Assembly (NCBI RefSeq): GCF_000737695.1
Contig: NZ_JPRM01000002.1
Location: 1-64,000, forward strand
Length of the DNA stretch: 64,000 bases
Reading direction: 5' to 3'
Source of the DNA: Flavobacterium hydatis
GTDB lineage: Bacteria > Bacteroidota > Bacteroidia > Flavobacteriales > Flavobacteriaceae
The position numbers and the translations under genes are program-made. Within the stretch, counting starts at the first letter, position 1, and the number at the start of each line of letters is the position of its first letter. This document shows, piece after piece, positions 19,355 through 28,592 of this stretch. The notes under the pieces were generated by a model that saw nothing but the letters and a program-made list of their open reading frames with translations, was not told where the DNA came from and made no database searches.

Positions 19355-19705
19355 ATGTCACACGAATATGTATCACATACAAAAAGAATCTGGTTCGTTT
19401 TTGGACTATTATCATTTGTAACAACAATAGAGGTTCTTTTAGGAATCTACAAGCCAGGAGTATTAGAGTTTAATCATTTTATAGGTTTAAATTTATTGAA
19501 TTGGATATTTTATATCTTAACAATATATAAAGCTTATTATATAGTATGGGCATTCATGCACATGGAAGGTGAAAAAAGCAGCCTTAGATGGTCTGTTGTT
19601 GCACCAGTTATTTTCCTAGTTTTATATTTATTGTTTATTCTTTTAACTGAAGGACATTATATTTATGGGGTTTTTAAAGATTCTACTATTAAATGGAATT
19701 TTTAA
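19355..19705 (+). CDS. Cytochrome c oxidase subunit IV family protein
   Basis: 116 residues with three hydrophobic helices and a HMEGEKSSLRW loop, matching the small prokaryotic COX4 family (CtaF/CyoD type). It follows the long subunit III by 18 nt and is the last gene before a strong terminator, so the ctaB to subunit IV set is one unit. Confidence 0.88.
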   Translation: MSHEYVSHTKRIWFVFGLLSFVTTIEVLLGIYKPGVLEFNHFIGLNLLNWIFYILTIYKAYYIVWAFMHMEGEKSSLRWSVVAPVIFLVLYLLFILLTEGHYIYGVFKDSTIKWNF

Positions 19706-19724
19706 CATGATATTAATTCAAAAA

Positions 19725-19752
19725 GAGGGTACGCATTGCGTACCTTTTTTTA
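19725..19752 (+). terminator. Terminator after the oxidase subunit genes
   Basis: 7-bp GC-containing stem (19728-19734 with 19738-19744), 3-nt loop and a T7 tail. The T tail overlaps the next promoter box. Confidence 0.85.
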
Positions 19753-19758
19753 TTTTTG
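19751..19758 (+). promoter_or_regulatory. Bacteroidota -7 box for the SCO-like operon
   Basis: TATTTTTG immediately after the terminator T run, 24 nt before the chosen ATG at 19783. Confidence 0.5.
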
Positions 19759-19782
19759 TACTTTAAATTTTTCCCTTCTATA

Positions 19783-20424
19783 ATGAAAAAAAATATAGTC
19801 CTTTTTGTTCTCTTCGTTTTGCCTATAGTTGCTTATCTCTTTTTTGCTTCTGGCGTGAATGGTTTTACTACTTTGCCTGTTATAACACCAAAAGTTGCCG
19901 ATTTAGGAAACTGGAAATCTTTGAGAGGTGAGAAAGTAAGTCTGGATAACAAAATAACAATACTCGGTTTTTCTGGAACTGAGATTTTAAAAAATCGTGG
20001 AAATTATTTTAATTTAAACGAAAAAATTTACCAACGCTATCACACTTTTCAAGACTTACAATTTGTTGTAATTTGTCCTTTGGGAACAGAAGGAGATACT
20101 CGTAAAGTGGTAGATGCTTTAGCGGCGTTTACAGATGTTTCTCAATGGCACTTCGTTTTTGCATCTCCGGATGAAATCAGTACTTACTATAACCAATTAC
20201 ATTTAGTTGGTAAACTAGATCAGCATCTAGGTACGCCTAATGTCTTTATTGTTGATAAGGGACGTAATTTAAGAGGAAGAAAAGAAAAGAAAGATTATAA
20301 GGAAGGATATAATACTTTTCATCCATCTGAATTAAGTAACGAAATGCTCGATGATTTTAAGATAATCCTTTACGAGTATCGTGCGGCTCTTAAGAAAAAT
20401 CATAATGCAACCAAACAACTTTAA
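19783..20424 (+). CDS. Membrane-anchored thioredoxin-fold protein lacking the CxxxC motif
   Basis: 213 residues with an N-terminal membrane anchor (about 3-20) and a thioredoxin-like layout (ITILGFSG, LQFVVICPLG, TPNVFIVDKGRNLRGR). The paired cysteines of SCO proteins are missing; the one visible Cys is in VICPLG. It sits 12 nt before a normal SCO gene, so a role in the same copper/oxidase assembly path is inferred. I start at the ATG at 19783, because the longer TTG start at 19756 lies inside the promoter box. Confidence 0.8.
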   Translation: MKKNIVLFVLFVLPIVAYLFFASGVNGFTTLPVITPKVADLGNWKSLRGEKVSLDNKITILGFSGTEILKNRGNYFNLNEKIYQRYHTFQDLQFVVICPLGTEGDTRKVVDALAAFTDVSQWHFVFASPDEISTYYNQLHLVGKLDQHLGTPNVFIVDKGRNLRGRKEKKDYKEGYNTFHPSELSNEMLDDFKIILYEYRAALKKNHNATKQL

Positions 20425-20436
20425 AATTATATTATC

Positions 20437-21126
20437 ATGTTTAAAAATAAATCATATATCGGAATTTCATTTATAGTATTGATTTTTGGTATTTATGCTA
20501 TTCCTAAAATTATCGATAGAGTAAAAAATGATACTGTTGTAAAAGGAAGTCGTTTGGATAGTGTTAATGCAAAAGAAACAAAGGATGATGGAAAATTAGT
20601 AAAAATTGGACCAGCACCTAAATTTGAATTAACAAATCAGGATAACGTTAAAATCTCAAATGAAACTTATAAAGGAAAGGTTTATGTTCTGGAATTTTTC
20701 TTTACAACTTGCCCATCCATTTGTCCTAAGATGAATTTGAGTATGTTAGAAATTGAGAAAAAGTTTTTTGGGAATCCTAACTTCGGAATCATATCTATAA
20801 CAATTGATCCTGCTCATGATACACCACAAGTACTAAAAGATCATGCTAAATTGTTAGGTGTTAAATCATCTAATTGGAATTTTTTGACAGGAGATAAAAA
20901 TGCTATTATGGATTTATCTAATAAAGGATTTAATCTATACGCTGGAGAAAATAATAAAGTAAGCGGAGGTTTTGAACATTCTGGTTTATTTGCTCTGGTA
21001 GATAAAAACGGAGATATTCGTTGCCGTAAAGATGAGTTTGGAAATCCAATTCTTTACTACGACGGATTAGATAAAAAAGGAGTTAGAGATATACAACAAG
21101 ATATAAATATATTATTAGAAGAGTAA
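20437..21126 (+). CDS. SCO1/SenC family copper chaperone
   Basis: 229 residues. An N-terminal membrane anchor (about 7-24) is followed by a periplasmic thioredoxin fold with the copper-binding C92-x3-C96 (CPSICPKMN) and the third ligand H181 in GFEHSGLF. SCO proteins deliver copper to the CuA site of oxidase subunit II. The gene follows the Cys-less thioredoxin-like gene by 12 nt and precedes DUF420 by one nt, as in an oxidase-assembly operon. Confidence 0.94.
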   Translation: MFKNKSYIGISFIVLIFGIYAIPKIIDRVKNDTVVKGSRLDSVNAKETKDDGKLVKIGPAPKFELTNQDNVKISNETYKGKVYVLEFFFTTCPSICPKMNLSMLEIEKKFFGNPNFGIISITIDPAHDTPQVLKDHAKLLGVKSSNWNFLTGDKNAIMDLSNKGFNLYAGENNKVSGGFEHSGLFALVDKNGDIRCRKDEFGNPILYYDGLDKKGVRDIQQDINILLEE

Positions 21127-21127
21127 G

Positions 21128-21667
21128 ATGGAGGATAATTCATTAGAAAAAAAATACAATAAGTACATCATACTTGTTTCAATCGTAATTCCAGTTGTAG
21201 TTGCTATTTTATTTGGAGTTAAACTTAAAGATTTTGGATATAATGTTGAGCCACTTTCTTTCTTGCCGCCTATTTATGCTACAATAAATGGGATTACAGC
21301 TTTGGTTTTGATTATTGCTGTAATGGCAATCAAAAAAGGAAATCGTAAGCTACATGAACGTTTAATGACTACTGCAATTGCGCTTTCGTTAGCATTCTTG
21401 GTAATGTATATCGCATATCATATGACATCAGATTCTACTAAATTTGGAGGAGAAGGTGTAATTCGTTATGTGTATTTCTTTATTCTGATTTCTCATATTT
21501 TGTTGTCTATCGCCATTGTTCCATTGGTTTTGATAACGTATGTACGTGCAATTGCGAATACATTTGACAAACACAGAAAAATTGCAAGAATCACATACCC
21601 GCTTTGGTTATATGTTGCTATTACCGGAGTAATTGTTTATTTAATGATTTCCCCTTATTATGTTTAA
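21128..21667 (+). CDS. DUF420 membrane protein (CtaM-like)
   Basis: 179 residues with about five membrane helices and conserved histidines in KLHERLMTTA, AYHMTSD, SHILLSIAIVP and KHRKIARITYPLWLYVAITG. The DUF420 family includes B. subtilis CtaM, needed for caa3 oxidase assembly, and here it directly follows SCO, so an oxidase-assembly role is likely. It overlaps the next gene by 8 bp. Confidence 0.88.
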   Translation: MEDNSLEKKYNKYIILVSIVIPVVVAILFGVKLKDFGYNVEPLSFLPPIYATINGITALVLIIAVMAIKKGNRKLHERLMTTAIALSLAFLVMYIAYHMTSDSTKFGGEGVIRYVYFFILISHILLSIAIVPLVLITYVRAIANTFDKHRKIARITYPLWLYVAITGVIVYLMISPYYV

Positions 21668-21926
21668 TATAAATACAAACAACAAGAAACAAGGTGTTTC
21701 TAGACTAGCAAAGATTAGTTTCTTGTTGGTTATTTTTTTCTTTAATTTATCTGCCAATGCACAATGCGCAATGTGTCGTGCTGCTCTAGGTGGTGATGAA
21801 AATACTAAACAAGCCGAAGCAGTAAATGATGGAATTGTTTATCTTATGGTAGTTCCTTATTTGCTTGTTGCTGTAATTGGTTATTTGATTTACAGAATGT
21901 ATCAGTCTAAAAAGAAAAACGTTTAG
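21660..21926 (+). CDS. Small membrane protein with periplasmic CxxC motif
   Basis: 88 residues. Residues about 17-34 form a signal or membrane segment ending at SANAQ, followed at once by CAMCRAALGGDE, then a C-terminal membrane helix (about 58-80) and a KKK tail. The CxxC next to the membrane suggests a metal-binding or redox role, and the place in the SCO/DUF420 operon points to oxidase copper handling; this is inference. It overlaps DUF420 by 8 bp and the converging minus-strand gene by 4 bp. Confidence 0.8.
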   Translation: MFNINTNNKKQGVSRLAKISFLLVIFFFNLSANAQCAMCRAALGGDENTKQAEAVNDGIVYLMVVPYLLVAVIGYLIYRMYQSKKKNV

Positions 21927-22525
21927 TTTATATCTTCATTTTCAGATTCGTCACAATAGTCGTTGTAATAATATATCATTTCAGGAATGTTCTTTTTGTG
22001 AAATTTTCCATTATTAATCTTTTCGATTATCTGTTTACAATCTGAAAAAAATATTTTTGAGCGGAATTTGAAACTGAATGTAATATCAGTTGCAAATTCT
22101 GCATTTTTTCGTTTTACATAATATATTTGTTTTGAGTAGGTGGTAGAGTAACGTCTTGATAGAAACTTTCCGTCCTCAAAGAATTTCGAATCATCTCTAT
22201 AGATTGCTTTTGAATCCTTATACAAGGTTAGTTTTCCTTCTTCAATGACTTCCATTAATTTTGGTTTTTTGTTATTCTCAAACTTAACATATTCATATTT
22301 TTCAGAATAGCCATATCCAGAATAAAGTAAGCCTTTAGCAATGTCATAACTCCACTTTTCTGGTTTGGCTTCTTGTTTAAGTTTAAAGTAAATAGTGTTA
22401 CCTATAATTTCTCCAAAACCTTTAACGCGACTGCTGTCATTAAAAATGATTGTAGCTTCTCTGTAGTCTTGACTAAATGTAATGTTGGATAAAAATATAA
22501 ATAAAAGTTGAAATGTCAATTTCAT
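21923..22525 (-). CDS. Secreted hypothetical protein
   Basis: 200 residues with a Sec signal peptide (about 1-18, LLFIFLSNITFSQ). The rest is beta-rich and charged (IFNDSSRVKGFGEI, YYVKRKN) and ends in an acidic tail. I do not recognise a family. It lies 32 nt downstream of the DUF4403 lipoprotein gene on the same strand and is probably co-transcribed with it. Confidence 0.75.
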   Translation of the reverse strand: MKLTFQLLFIFLSNITFSQDYREATIIFNDSSRVKGFGEIIGNTIYFKLKQEAKPEKWSYDIAKGLLYSGYGYSEKYEYVKFENNKKPKLMEVIEEGKLTLYKDSKAIYRDDSKFFEDGKFLSRRYSTTYSKQIYYVKRKNAEFATDITFSFKFRSKIFFSDCKQIIEKINNGKFHKKNIPEMIYYYNDYCDESENEDIN

Positions 22526-22557
22526 AAAAATCTTGAACGTGTTTTTTGTAATTAATT

Positions 22558-23967
22558 TTATTTCAATCCGTTTACCGAAACATTCACAGTTCCATTAACT
22601 TTTATAAAAGCTATAATAGCTTGGTTTGTTAGTTCTACTTTTTGAAATTCTATATCATCCATTTTTCCATTTACAAAAACTCCAGGCATAGGTGAATAGT
22701 TTTTAAGATAATTAAGCATGCTTTGTTTTCCTTCTTCTAAATTTGGCTGAATAGAGTAACGACAGCTTTCTTTCATTTTGTTTAAAATGAATCCTTGTAA
22801 AAGCCAGTTGGCAGTGCGGGTTAGTCTGCTTTTTGTATCAAGAACATAGTCTAGTTGATCAAAATAAAGTTCCTTAGTTTGCTGGTTGTATTTAGGGAAA
22901 CCGTTTAGGTATAAAGTTCCATTTACAGCTCCTAAAACATCTAAAGCAATAATCATTTTTCCGTCTTTATGCCAGATTTCTACATTTTTGACAGTGATTT
23001 TTTTGCTGCCAGAACCAAATTCTTGTCCGGCAAAATTTCTTGTCATGATTTTAGAAGCATCTTTATAGCTAGATACGGCAGCAATATTAGCAGTGATTTG
23101 TTTTGGAATTTTAGATACAGGTTTTAAAACTATTTTTGAAGCACTAAATTTACTTTCAGGTTGTTTACCAATTATAGTCTCCATATTACATTTCATTCCC
23201 ATTTCTAGTAAGAAAGAATCATTTTTTAGCTTAGCATCAGAAGAGTATATCTCAATAGGTACAATTCTTAACCAACTGTCATATTCTTGATTCATTTGGA
23301 ATGGAGTACAGATTTTTTCTAAAGCAGCCAAAACATTTGGTTTAAAGTCCATTGACTTTTCTATTGCAGCATCAATACTTTTTTCTAATTTTGACTTGAA
23401 AATAGAAATGGCTGGATTAATAAGATAAGTTACAGGCATATTCTTTCCAAAAACACTCATAGTTGGGCTCTCATTCCAATCTAATGATTTTAATTCGGTT
23501 TTAGTGTTCAATTTCCAATTGGTTAGCCCCACTGAGCTAACTAATGTAATTACTCCATTTAGATTAAATTCTCTAGTATCATATAGTTCTACTCCTAACT
23601 GTTTAGTTCCGATTCGATATTTTACAAGCGCTTTTAGAGGTAAAATAGTCTTGATTTTCTTGTCAGGATTAGCAGGATCATTCTCAATTCTTATAGGAGC
23701 TAATTTCCATATTTTGATTTCGATATCATCATCCTCAATATTGTTATCTTCGTAAATTAAACCGTTAAGTAGGTTATTGGTTTGGTTTTCAATATCTTTT
23801 AGCTTTACAGTAATAGGCAAATTTATGAATGATGGAGTATTGTCATATATTAATGGACTCGCATCATCGGGCTCAGGTTTTAATGTCGCTATTTTTTGAG
23901 AAGAAGAACAGCTAGTTATAAGAATGGCAACTATTGAGAGAGCTAGAAACGATATTAAATTCTTCAT
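22558..23967 (-). CDS. DUF4403 family lipoprotein
   Basis: 469 residues. The N-terminus is a lipoprotein signal (lipobox near residue 20, ILITSCSSS). The body resembles DUF4403 proteins of Bacteroidota, with repeated strand-turn units (PITVKLKDIENQTNNLLNGL, KITVKNVEIWHKDGKMIIAL). It is presumably held in the outer membrane facing the periplasm. Function is unknown. A TATATTTG box at 24000-24007 on the minus strand lies 32 nt upstream. Confidence 0.83.
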   Translation of the reverse strand: MKNLISFLALSIVAILITSCSSSQKIATLKPEPDDASPLIYDNTPSFINLPITVKLKDIENQTNNLLNGLIYEDNNIEDDDIEIKIWKLAPIRIENDPANPDKKIKTILPLKALVKYRIGTKQLGVELYDTREFNLNGVITLVSSVGLTNWKLNTKTELKSLDWNESPTMSVFGKNMPVTYLINPAISIFKSKLEKSIDAAIEKSMDFKPNVLAALEKICTPFQMNQEYDSWLRIVPIEIYSSDAKLKNDSFLLEMGMKCNMETIIGKQPESKFSASKIVLKPVSKIPKQITANIAAVSSYKDASKIMTRNFAGQEFGSGSKKITVKNVEIWHKDGKMIIALDVLGAVNGTLYLNGFPKYNQQTKELYFDQLDYVLDTKSRLTRTANWLLQGFILNKMKESCRYSIQPNLEEGKQSMLNYLKNYSPMPGVFVNGKMDDIEFQKVELTNQAIIAFIKVNGTVNVSVNGLK

Positions 23968-23999
23968 TAGGTTTTTTTTAAGATGTAAAATTAAGAAAA

Positions 24000-24007
24000 C
24001 AAATATA
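24000..24007 (-). promoter_or_regulatory. Bacteroidota -7 box for the DUF4403 gene
   Basis: TATATTTG on the minus strand, 32 nt before the ATG. Confidence 0.55.
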
Positions 24008-24136
24008 TTTTAAGATTAAAGTGTAACATTTTGATATGGATTTAGTCTTATTAATGTAATAGGTTAAAACTATTAACATTTCGTTATATTGAATTGCTTA
24101 GCAAAATAAGTATTATTGTTTTAAAATTAACAAACC

Positions 24137-24838
24137 ATGATTGAAATTAAAGACTTACATAAATCCTATAAAATGGGAAAATCTGAATTACATGTGTTGA
24201 AAGGAATTAATTTCAATATTAAAGAAGGAGAGTTGGTTGCTATAATGGGGTCATCTGGTTCTGGAAAATCAACATTGTTAAATATTTTAGGAATATTAGA
24301 TGAGGCCGATTCAGGAGAATATATTTTGGATAATGTGCCAATTAAAAATCTTAATGAAACGATTGCGTCTAGATATAGAAATAAATTTTTGGGTTTTGTT
24401 TTTCAATCCTTCAATTTAATTAATTATAAAACGGCTCTCGATAATGTAGCGATGCCATTATATTATCAGGGTATAAAAAGAAAAGAGCGTTATGAAATTG
24501 CCTTGGCTTATTTAAAAAAAGTAGGTTTAGATTCACATTCACACCATTTACCAAGTGAACTTTCGGGTGGACAAAAGCAACGTGTGGCAATTGCCAGAGC
24601 ATTGGCTTCAAATCCAAAAGTATTATTGGCAGATGAGCCAACAGGAGCTTTGGATACAAAAACATCATACGAAGTTATGGAATTGATTCAGGGAATTAAT
24701 GACGAAGGAAAAACAATTTTGATTGTAACACACGAGCCAGATATTGCGGCAATGTGTAAGAGAAATGTAGTCTTGAAAGATGGACTAATCATAGATGATA
24801 AATACGTAGAACAAGTAAGAGCATCAGCTTATGTTTAA
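24137..24838 (+). CDS. ABC transporter ATP-binding protein (MacB/LolD type)
   Basis: 233 residues. Walker A is GSSGSGKST (about 38-46), the signature is LSGGQKQRVAIARAL, and Walker B is LLADEPTGALD. The sequence layout (SELHVLKGINF, YRNKFLGFVFQSFNL) is that of the MacB/LolD/FtsE-like subfamily, which powers mechanotransmission instead of substrate translocation through the membrane. It overlaps the first permease by 8 bp and heads an efflux operon. Confidence 0.95.
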   Translation: MIEIKDLHKSYKMGKSELHVLKGINFNIKEGELVAIMGSSGSGKSTLLNILGILDEADSGEYILDNVPIKNLNETIASRYRNKFLGFVFQSFNLINYKTALDNVAMPLYYQGIKRKERYEIALAYLKKVGLDSHSHHLPSELSGGQKQRVAIARALASNPKVLLADEPTGALDTKTSYEVMELIQGINDEGKTILIVTHEPDIAAMCKRNVVLKDGLIIDDKYVEQVRASAYV

Positions 24839-26075
24839 TATTGAGCGCTGGCAGGAAATATTTGAAGCAATTTCCAAAAATAAATTAAGAACCTTTCTTA
24901 CAGGGATTTCTGTAGCTTCAGGGATTTTTATATTGGTTATTCTTCTAGGAGCGGGTAAAGGACTTCAGAATGGTATCGAAAAACAATTCGAACGTGATGC
25001 AGATGGAATTATAGAAGTTTGGTCTGGTACAACTACAAAAGAATATAAAGGACTTAATCCAGGTAGACAAATACAATTTAGAGATAGTGATTATGACCAG
25101 TCGGTTCAGAAATTTGAAGATCAATTAGATAAAAAAGCCGCGACTTATAATTACTGGAATGGACTTATTTCTTATGGAAAAGAATCTGGAAATTACCAAT
25201 ATAGAGGTGTTCATCCGGATTATGGGGCTGTTGAAAATTTAACTGTTGTTGAAGGAAGGTATATAAATGCTAGAGATTTAGCTAATTATGAAAAGGCAGC
25301 AGTTATCGGGATGAAATTAAAGTTGGAGTTGTTTAAAGATAAGGAAGCTTTGGGGAAACAAATATCTATAAACAATATCAATTTTAAAGTTGTTGGAGTT
25401 TTTACAGATCCTGGAGGAGAAAGAGAAGAGTCTAGAGCATATTTACCTATAACAACTACCCAAAGAGCTTTTGGAGCAGGAGATAAAATTAGTAATTTGT
25501 TTTTTACTCTAAAGAAAACAGCTAATTATGATGAGGCATTAGCTCAATCGGTAAAATTTACACAAGATTTAAAAGATCTTCTTAAAAGTAAAAATGTCGT
25601 AGCACCTAATGATGATGGTGGTGTAGGTGTTTACAACTCTGTAGAAAATGCGAAAAAATTCTATGATTTAAACCTTTATATCCGATTGTTTTTTTGGTGG
25701 GTAGGAATTTGTACAATTATCGCAGGAGTTGTAGGAGTTAGTAATATTATGTTAATCATCGTTAAAGAAAGAACTAAAGAAATTGGTATTAGAAAAGCAC
25801 TTGGAGCTTCTCCTGTTTCAATTATCTGGATGATATTACATGAGTCTATTTTTATTACCACAATTGCAGGTTTCGTAGGCTTATTGGCTAGTTTATTATT
25901 ACTAGAGTTGGTAGGGCCAATGGTGCAGAGTGAGTATTTTGTTAATCCACAGGTAGATTTTAGTGTGGCGTTGACCACTTTAGTTTTGCTCGTATTTGCG
26001 GGAGCAATGGCTGGTTTTTTTCCAGCATATAGAGCAGCAAGTATTAAACCTATTGTAGCACTTAGAGACGAATAA
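24831..26075 (+). CDS. MacB-like ABC permease (first of two)
   Basis: 414 residues with the four-helix MacB/FtsX layout: one N-terminal helix (about 17-40), a large periplasmic core domain (about 45-270), then three C-terminal helices with the FtsX-type motif KERTKEIGIRKALGASP. It lacks its own ATPase domain and relies on the gene before it. The next permease starts two nt after its stop. The two permeases are similar but not identical, so a heterodimer is likely. Confidence 0.93.
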   Translation: MFNIERWQEIFEAISKNKLRTFLTGISVASGIFILVILLGAGKGLQNGIEKQFERDADGIIEVWSGTTTKEYKGLNPGRQIQFRDSDYDQSVQKFEDQLDKKAATYNYWNGLISYGKESGNYQYRGVHPDYGAVENLTVVEGRYINARDLANYEKAAVIGMKLKLELFKDKEALGKQISINNINFKVVGVFTDPGGEREESRAYLPITTTQRAFGAGDKISNLFFTLKKTANYDEALAQSVKFTQDLKDLLKSKNVVAPNDDGGVGVYNSVENAKKFYDLNLYIRLFFWWVGICTIIAGVVGVSNIMLIIVKERTKEIGIRKALGASPVSIIWMILHESIFITTIAGFVGLLASLLLLELVGPMVQSEYFVNPQVDFSVALTTLVLLVFAGAMAGFFPAYRAASIKPIVALRDE

Positions 26076-26077
26076 TT

Positions 26078-27349
26078 ATGTTTGATAGAGATAATTGGAA
26101 CGAGATTTTAGAAGCCTTAACGTCAAACGTGTTTAGGACGGTGCTTACTGCATTTGGGGTTTTCTGGGGAATATTTATTCTGGTAATATTACTTGCTGCA
26201 GGTAATGGTTTAGAGAATGGAGTTAAGAAGGGATTTGATGGTATTGCTACAAACACTATGTTTATGTGGACAAGAACTACTTCTAAACCATATAAAGGAT
26301 TGCCAAAAACAAGACGTTACGATTTTAGAAATGGTGATGTTGCTGCTTTAAAAGAATCTTTGCCAGATTTATTATATGTGTCTCCACGTAATCAATTAGG
26401 AGATTCTAATGATGGTGTTAATAATGTTGTAAGAGGTACTAAAACTGCTGCGTTTACTATTTACGGAGATTATCCGGAACTTATTAAACAGCAACCTATG
26501 GATATTATTAAAGGACGTTTTGTAAATCAGCAAGACATCCTTCAGAAAAGAAAAGTTGCCGTTATTGGTAAAGGTGTTATTTCTGGTTTATATGAAAAAG
26601 AAGATGATCCTATAGGAACTTATGTTAAAATTAATGGAGTGAACTTTATGGTTGTAGGAGTATATTATTCTAAATCTCAGAATAATGGAAATGCAGAAAG
26701 TGAGCAAAAAAATATTTTTGTACCATTTACCACTTTTCAGCAAGCCTTTAATTATGGAGATAAAGTAGGATGGATGGCGCTTACGGCAAATGATAAAATT
26801 TCGATTACAGAGCTAAAACCTAAAATTTTAGACTTAATGAAAACCAGACATTCTATTAATCCAGAGGATAATAATGCTGTTGGTAATTTTGATTTATCAG
26901 AAGAGTTTAACAAAGTACAAAGTTTGTTCTCGATCTTAAAATTTATTGCTTACTTCGTTGGGTCACTAGTTTTGATTTCTGGAGTTATCGGAATTTCTAA
27001 TATTATGCTAATTGTGGTAAAAGAGAGAACAAAAGAAATAGGGATACGAAGAGCATTGGGAGCAACACCCGGAGCGATTAGAAGACAAATATTATCTGAA
27101 TCTATATTTTTAACAATTATATCAGGAATGCTGGGTATTGCAGTTGCAACAGGGATTATTGCAATACTTAATAAGATATTATCTTCGATGCCGGCAGACA
27201 GTAATACCATGTTTGCAAACCCAACGGTAGATTTAGGGGTTGTCTTTGTAGCATTATTAATATTAGTGGGGTCTGGTTTGCTTGCAGGATTTATTCCGGC
27301 GCAAACAGCAATAAACGTAAAGCCTGTAGATGCTTTGCGAGCAGAATAA
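26078..27349 (+). CDS. MacB-like ABC permease (second of two)
   Basis: 423 residues with the same architecture as the preceding permease: N-terminal helix (about 17-40), periplasmic core domain, three C-terminal helices with VKERTKEIGIRRALGATPG. The start overlaps nothing and lies two nt after the previous stop. It would pair with the other permease around the single ATPase. Confidence 0.93.
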   Translation: MFDRDNWNEILEALTSNVFRTVLTAFGVFWGIFILVILLAAGNGLENGVKKGFDGIATNTMFMWTRTTSKPYKGLPKTRRYDFRNGDVAALKESLPDLLYVSPRNQLGDSNDGVNNVVRGTKTAAFTIYGDYPELIKQQPMDIIKGRFVNQQDILQKRKVAVIGKGVISGLYEKEDDPIGTYVKINGVNFMVVGVYYSKSQNNGNAESEQKNIFVPFTTFQQAFNYGDKVGWMALTANDKISITELKPKILDLMKTRHSINPEDNNAVGNFDLSEEFNKVQSLFSILKFIAYFVGSLVLISGVIGISNIMLIVVKERTKEIGIRRALGATPGAIRRQILSESIFLTIISGMLGIAVATGIIAILNKILSSMPADSNTMFANPTVDLGVVFVALLILVGSGLLAGFIPAQTAINVKPVDALRAE

Positions 27350-27392
27350 AAAATTATCAATCAATAAAATAATCGATTAAACAAAAAACAAA

Positions 27393-28508
27393 ATGAAAAA
27401 AGGAGTAACCATAACCATTTTAATTTTTATTGCAGTAGTTTTCTTTGGTGCTTTGTATTATTTGTATGCAAAAAATCAAGAATCACCAATTGTTTATCAA
27501 ACAGAAAAAGCTGAGATAAAAACGATAGTTAAAAATACAATTGCGACAGGTAATATCCAGCCTGATGAAGAGGTACTTATCAAACCTAATATTTCAGGAA
27601 TTATCGAAGCTGTTTATATTAAAGCAGGAGAGACTATTAAGGCAGGAGATATGATTGCTAAGATTAAAGTTGTAGCAAATGTTTCGAACGTTAGTAACAC
27701 TCAGAATCAAGTTCAGACTGCTAAAATAGCCTTGGATAACCAAGAAAAATTATATCAAAGACAAAAAACATTGTTTGATAAAGGGGTGATTTCTGCAAAT
27801 GATTTTGATGCTGCACAAGTGGCTTACAAACAGGCAAAACAAACTTATTTGTCTTCTAAACAAAGTTTTGATATTGTAAAAACAGGAACTACATCAGGAT
27901 TAGGGAATTATGCTAATACTTTAATTCGTTCTACAGTAAACGGAATGGTACTAGACGTGCCTGTAAAAGTAGGTAATCAGGTTATCGAAAGTAATAATTT
28001 TAATGAAGGAACTACAATTGCAAGTGTTGCAGATGTGGGAAGAATGATTTTTGTTGGTAAAATCGATGAATCTGAAGTTGGAAAAATCAGAGAAAAAATG
28101 CCAATCGAAATTACTATTGGAGCTATAGAAAATAAAAAATTTGATGCAATTTTACGCTATATTGCACCAAAAGGAGTAGTTGAGAATGGAGCAATCCAGT
28201 TTCAGATAAAAGCATCACTAGAAAATAGAGATAATACATTTATTAGAGCAGGTTTAAGTGCAAATGCATCTATCATATTAGACAAAGCTGAAAAAGTTTT
28301 GGCTATAAAAGAATCATTGGTACAGTTTGATAAAAAAACTCAAAAGCCATATGTAGAAGTAGAAATTGCTCCTCAAAAATTTCAAAGAAAAGACCTTGTT
28401 TTAGGAGTTAGTGATGGAATTTATGTTCAGGTAAAAAGTGGTATTACAGCTACAGATAAAATAAAGATTTGGAATCAGGGCTTGATAAAAGAAGAAGAAA
28501 AAAAATAA
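27393..28508 (+). CDS. Periplasmic adaptor subunit of the efflux system (MacA/HlyD family), first copy
   Basis: 371 residues. N-terminal membrane anchor (about 5-25), lipoyl/barrel-sandwich halves (about 60-95 and 190-215), a coiled-coil hairpin between them (about 100-165), then beta-barrel and membrane-proximal domains. Adaptors of this family bridge an inner-membrane pump to a TolC channel. It is 43 nt after the permeases and 84 nt before the TolC gene. Confidence 0.92.
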   Translation: MKKGVTITILIFIAVVFFGALYYLYAKNQESPIVYQTEKAEIKTIVKNTIATGNIQPDEEVLIKPNISGIIEAVYIKAGETIKAGDMIAKIKVVANVSNVSNTQNQVQTAKIALDNQEKLYQRQKTLFDKGVISANDFDAAQVAYKQAKQTYLSSKQSFDIVKTGTTSGLGNYANTLIRSTVNGMVLDVPVKVGNQVIESNNFNEGTTIASVADVGRMIFVGKIDESEVGKIREKMPIEITIGAIENKKFDAILRYIAPKGVVENGAIQFQIKASLENRDNTFIRAGLSANASIILDKAEKVLAIKESLVQFDKKTQKPYVEVEIAPQKFQRKDLVLGVSDGIYVQVKSGITATDKIKIWNQGLIKEEEKK

Positions 28509-28563
28509 GTAACAGTTAGAAAAAAAGAATTTTTGGTTTTTAAAGAATGTTAAATTTGTATAG

Positions 28564-28571
28564 TATCTTTG
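28564..28571 (+). promoter_or_regulatory. Possible internal -7 box before the TolC gene
   Basis: TATCTTTG, 21 nt before the chosen ATG at 28593. It overlaps the alternative TTG start at 28569, which argues against that start. Confidence 0.5.
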
Positions 28572-28592
28572 CTATGCTTTGATTCAAAGTTT

